Origin: JACVRW01 sp034664105
Lineage (GTDB): Bacteria > Actinomycetota > Thermoleophilia > Solirubrobacterales > Thermoleophilaceae
DNA: 5,530 nucleotides
Assembly (NCBI GenBank): GCA_034664105.1
Contig: JAXDIH010000211.1
Coordinates: forward strand, 1-5,530
Reading direction: 5' to 3'
The position numbers were made by a program, and so were the translations under genes. Numbering within the stretch: position 1 is the first letter of the stretch; every line of letters starts with the position of its first letter. Below are positions 1 to 5,530 of the stretch, piece after piece. The notes below the pieces were generated by a model that was not told the DNA's origin, ran no database searches, and was given only the letters and a program-made list of their open reading frames with translations.

Positions 1-594
1 CCCGAACCGCTCCCGCAGCGACTTCAGCGCCTCGCGGGAGTGCACCAGGCGCATGTCCGCGATGTTCAGCACCACGCCCAGCCAGTCGAGGTCGGGGTGG
101 AGCGACTCGCGCGCGAGCTCGACCACCTCCAGCGCCTGCTCCACGCCCTGGAGCGAGAAGTACTCGGCCTCGCTGGTGATCAGCGCGTGGTCCGCTGCCA
201 CCAGCGCGTTCACGGTCAGCAGCCCCAGGGACGGCGGGCAGTCGACCAGCACCAGGTCGTACCCGCGCTTGATGTCGCGCAGCCCGCGCTTCAGCGTCAG
301 CTCGCGCCCCATCTTGCCGCCCAGCACCAGCTCGGCCTCGGCCAGCCCGAGGTTGGCGGGCAGGATGTCGGCGATCACCGCGTCGGCGGCGCGCGCCTGG
401 CCGGCGAGCAGCTCGGCCACCGTGGGGGAGGCGTCCGGAGGCACGTCGAAGTAGTCGGACAGGTTGCCCTGCGGGTCCAGGTCGACGCACAGCACTTCGA
501 GCCCGCTGCGCCGGTACGCGTCCGCGAGCGTTCGCACGGTCGTCGTCTTGCCCGTGCCGCCCTTCTGCGAGAGGACAGTGATCGTCACGGCCAC
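1..594 (-). CDS. parA: ParA/Soj-family chromosome-partitioning ATPase (3' part cut off by window edge)
   Basis: This is a cytoplasmic P-loop ATPase of the ParA/MinD superfamily. Such proteins bind ATP, dimerise on DNA and position chromosomes, plasmids or protein cargo, usually with a ParB-type partner. Translating the minus strand gives the deviant Walker A motif KGGTGKTT at residues 11-18, with signature Lys11 and P-loop Lys16. The DLDPQGN motif (38-44) follows, then Walker B LVLVDCPPS (114-122, Asp118), and a late ADMR segment (179-182) where ParA proteins often carry YDxR. The 198 codons present compare with about 250-290 for the family, so the C-terminus lies left of the window. The start is limited by an in-frame TGA at 603-601, leaving GTG at 594 or GTG at 588. 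I chose 594 because a weak AGTAGG lies 10 nt upstream (610-605); 588 is nearly as likely. No ParB or parS is visible, so chromosomal segregation as opposed to another ParA role is inferred. The family call is secure. Confidence 0.93.
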   Translation of the reverse strand, partial: MAVTITVLSQKGGTGKTTTVRTLADAYRRSGLEVLCVDLDPQGNLSDYFDVPPDASPTVAELLAGQARAADAVIADILPANLGLAEAELVLGGKMGRELTLKRGLRDIKRGYDLVLVDCPPSLGLLTVNALVAADHALITSEAEYFSLQGVEQALEVVELARESLHPDLDWLGVVLNIADMRLVHSREALKSLRERFG

Positions 595-691
595 GCTCGC
601 TCAGCCTACTGCGTGGGTAAAGAGACGTATCATTGGGCTCGCACCCGTCGCGCGCCCGCTCGGAGAAGGCGCGGAACCCGAGGAACAACTG
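595..691. promoter_or_regulatory. Divergent intergenic region between parA and gltB, expected to hold both promoters
   Basis: The two genes point away from each other across 97 bp, so both must be transcribed from this gap or from inside the neighbouring gene. It contains the most AT-rich short patch of the window (about 618-634). Within it, TATCAT at 628-633 on the plus strand differs from the TATAAT -10 consensus at one base and would place the gltB transcript start near 640, giving a leader of about 50 nt. No convincing -35 box sits 16-18 bp upstream. On the minus strand, TAGGCT (608-603) fits the loose TAnnnT -10 pattern of actinobacteria and would start transcription almost at the parA GTG, that is, a leaderless mRNA. 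That reading competes with use of the same bases as a weak ribosome binding site. I saw no clear operator, riboswitch or strong hairpin. The promoter role follows from gene layout; the individual boxes are weak. Confidence 0.5.
680..685 (+). promoter_or_regulatory. Ribosome binding site of gltB (GAGGAA)
   Basis: GAGGAA lies 6 nt before the ATG at 692, an ideal Shine-Dalgarno distance. It decides the start of gltB. The same reading frame stays open upstream to an ATG at 464, but that extension lies opposite parA and lacks glutamate synthase similarity. A second purine-rich stretch at 662-669 (GGAGAAGG) has no start codon at a suitable distance. Confidence 0.8.
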
Positions 692-5166
<4,475 letters not shown>

Positions 5167-5167
<1 letters not shown>

Positions 5168-5530
5168 TGGGCGATCCGCGTGGCTTCCTGCGCCTGGAGC
5201 GCGTCGGCTTCCAGAAGCGCGACCCGCGCGAGCGGGTGCGCGACTACCGGCAGTACTTCTCCCTGCCCGAGGACCGCGTCCTGCGCGAGCAGGGCGGCCG
5301 CTGCATGGACTGCGGCGTGCCGTTCTGCCAGGAGGGCTGCCCGCTCGGCAACAAGATCCCGGACTGGAACGACCTGGTCTACAACGACCGCTGGCAGGAG
5401 GCGCTCACCCACCTGCACGCGACCAACAACTTCCCCGAGTTCACCGGGCTGATCTGCCCGGCGCCGTGCGAGTCGGCCTGCGTGCTCGACATCAACGACG
5501 ACGCGGTGACGATCGAGCAGATCGAGCTGG
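5167..5530 (+). CDS. gltD: Glutamate synthase (NADPH) small/beta subunit, N-terminal part (cut off by window edge)
   Basis: GltD is the FAD-containing NADPH oxidoreductase subunit of glutamate synthase. It takes hydride from NADPH and sends electrons through 4Fe-4S clusters to the FMN of GltB. The 121 complete codons seen cover the N-terminal iron-sulfur domain shared with the dihydropyrimidine dehydrogenase family. A first cysteine group, C46-x2-C49-x4-C54-x3-C58, lies in RCMDCGVPFCQEGCP. A second group, C97-x3-C101-x3-C105, lies in ICPAPCESAC. The opening residues (GFLRLERVGFQKRDP) match the usual GltD N-terminus. The ATG shares its A with the gltB stop codon (TGATG), so the genes form one operon. 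The full protein is normally about 470-490 residues, so the FAD and NADPH Rossmann domains lie beyond the right edge. Related oxidoreductase subunits share this domain, but position directly after gltB makes gltD nearly certain. Confidence 0.96.

Noticed and set aside
613..648. Possible hairpin pairing GGGT (615-618) with ACCC (643-646)
   Set aside because: Only four base pairs plus two wobble pairs could form around a loop of over 20 nt. This is expected by chance and does not support a terminator or riboswitch.
464..691. Possible 76-codon N-terminal extension of gltB from an ATG at 464
   Set aside because: It is antisense to parA for most of its length, has no family similarity, and would cross the likely promoter. 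The ATG at 692 has a strong ribosome site and the right distance to the catalytic cysteine.

Overview
The window comes from a very GC-rich bacterium, roughly 70% GC by eye, with almost all third codon positions G or C and a GTG-started gene. The GltB and ParA sequences look actinobacterial. The wording of several motifs reminds me of Thermoleophilia (Solirubrobacterales-type genomes), but that is an impression from memory and not something computed here.

Layout: three genes fill almost all of the window. On the minus strand, positions 594 down to 1 hold the N-terminal 198 codons of a ParA/Soj-type ATPase, which runs off the left edge. A 97-bp divergent intergenic gap (595-691) follows and contains the only AT-richer patch of the window. 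On the plus strand, 692-5167 is a complete gltB, the large (alpha) subunit of glutamate synthase. It overlaps by one base (TGATG) the start of gltD at 5167, the small (beta) subunit, of which 121 codons are present before the right edge.

Function: gltB and gltD form a standard operon for bacterial NADPH-dependent glutamate synthase (GOGAT), the cytoplasmic iron-sulfur flavoenzyme that works with glutamine synthetase in ammonia assimilation. GltB hydrolyses glutamine, channels the ammonia and makes glutamate at FMN. GltD passes electrons from NADPH through FAD and 4Fe-4S clusters to GltB. All key residues that can be checked by eye are intact. The ParA gene is a separate, divergently transcribed unit for DNA segregation or positioning, with no evident link to glutamate synthesis.

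No RNA gene, mobile element, CRISPR array, long repeat, terminator or attachment site was seen. The many other long open frames, including a 947-codon one antisense to gltB, are explained by high GC and the codon structure of the real genes. I did not find an undescribed system here; this is an ordinary housekeeping region.
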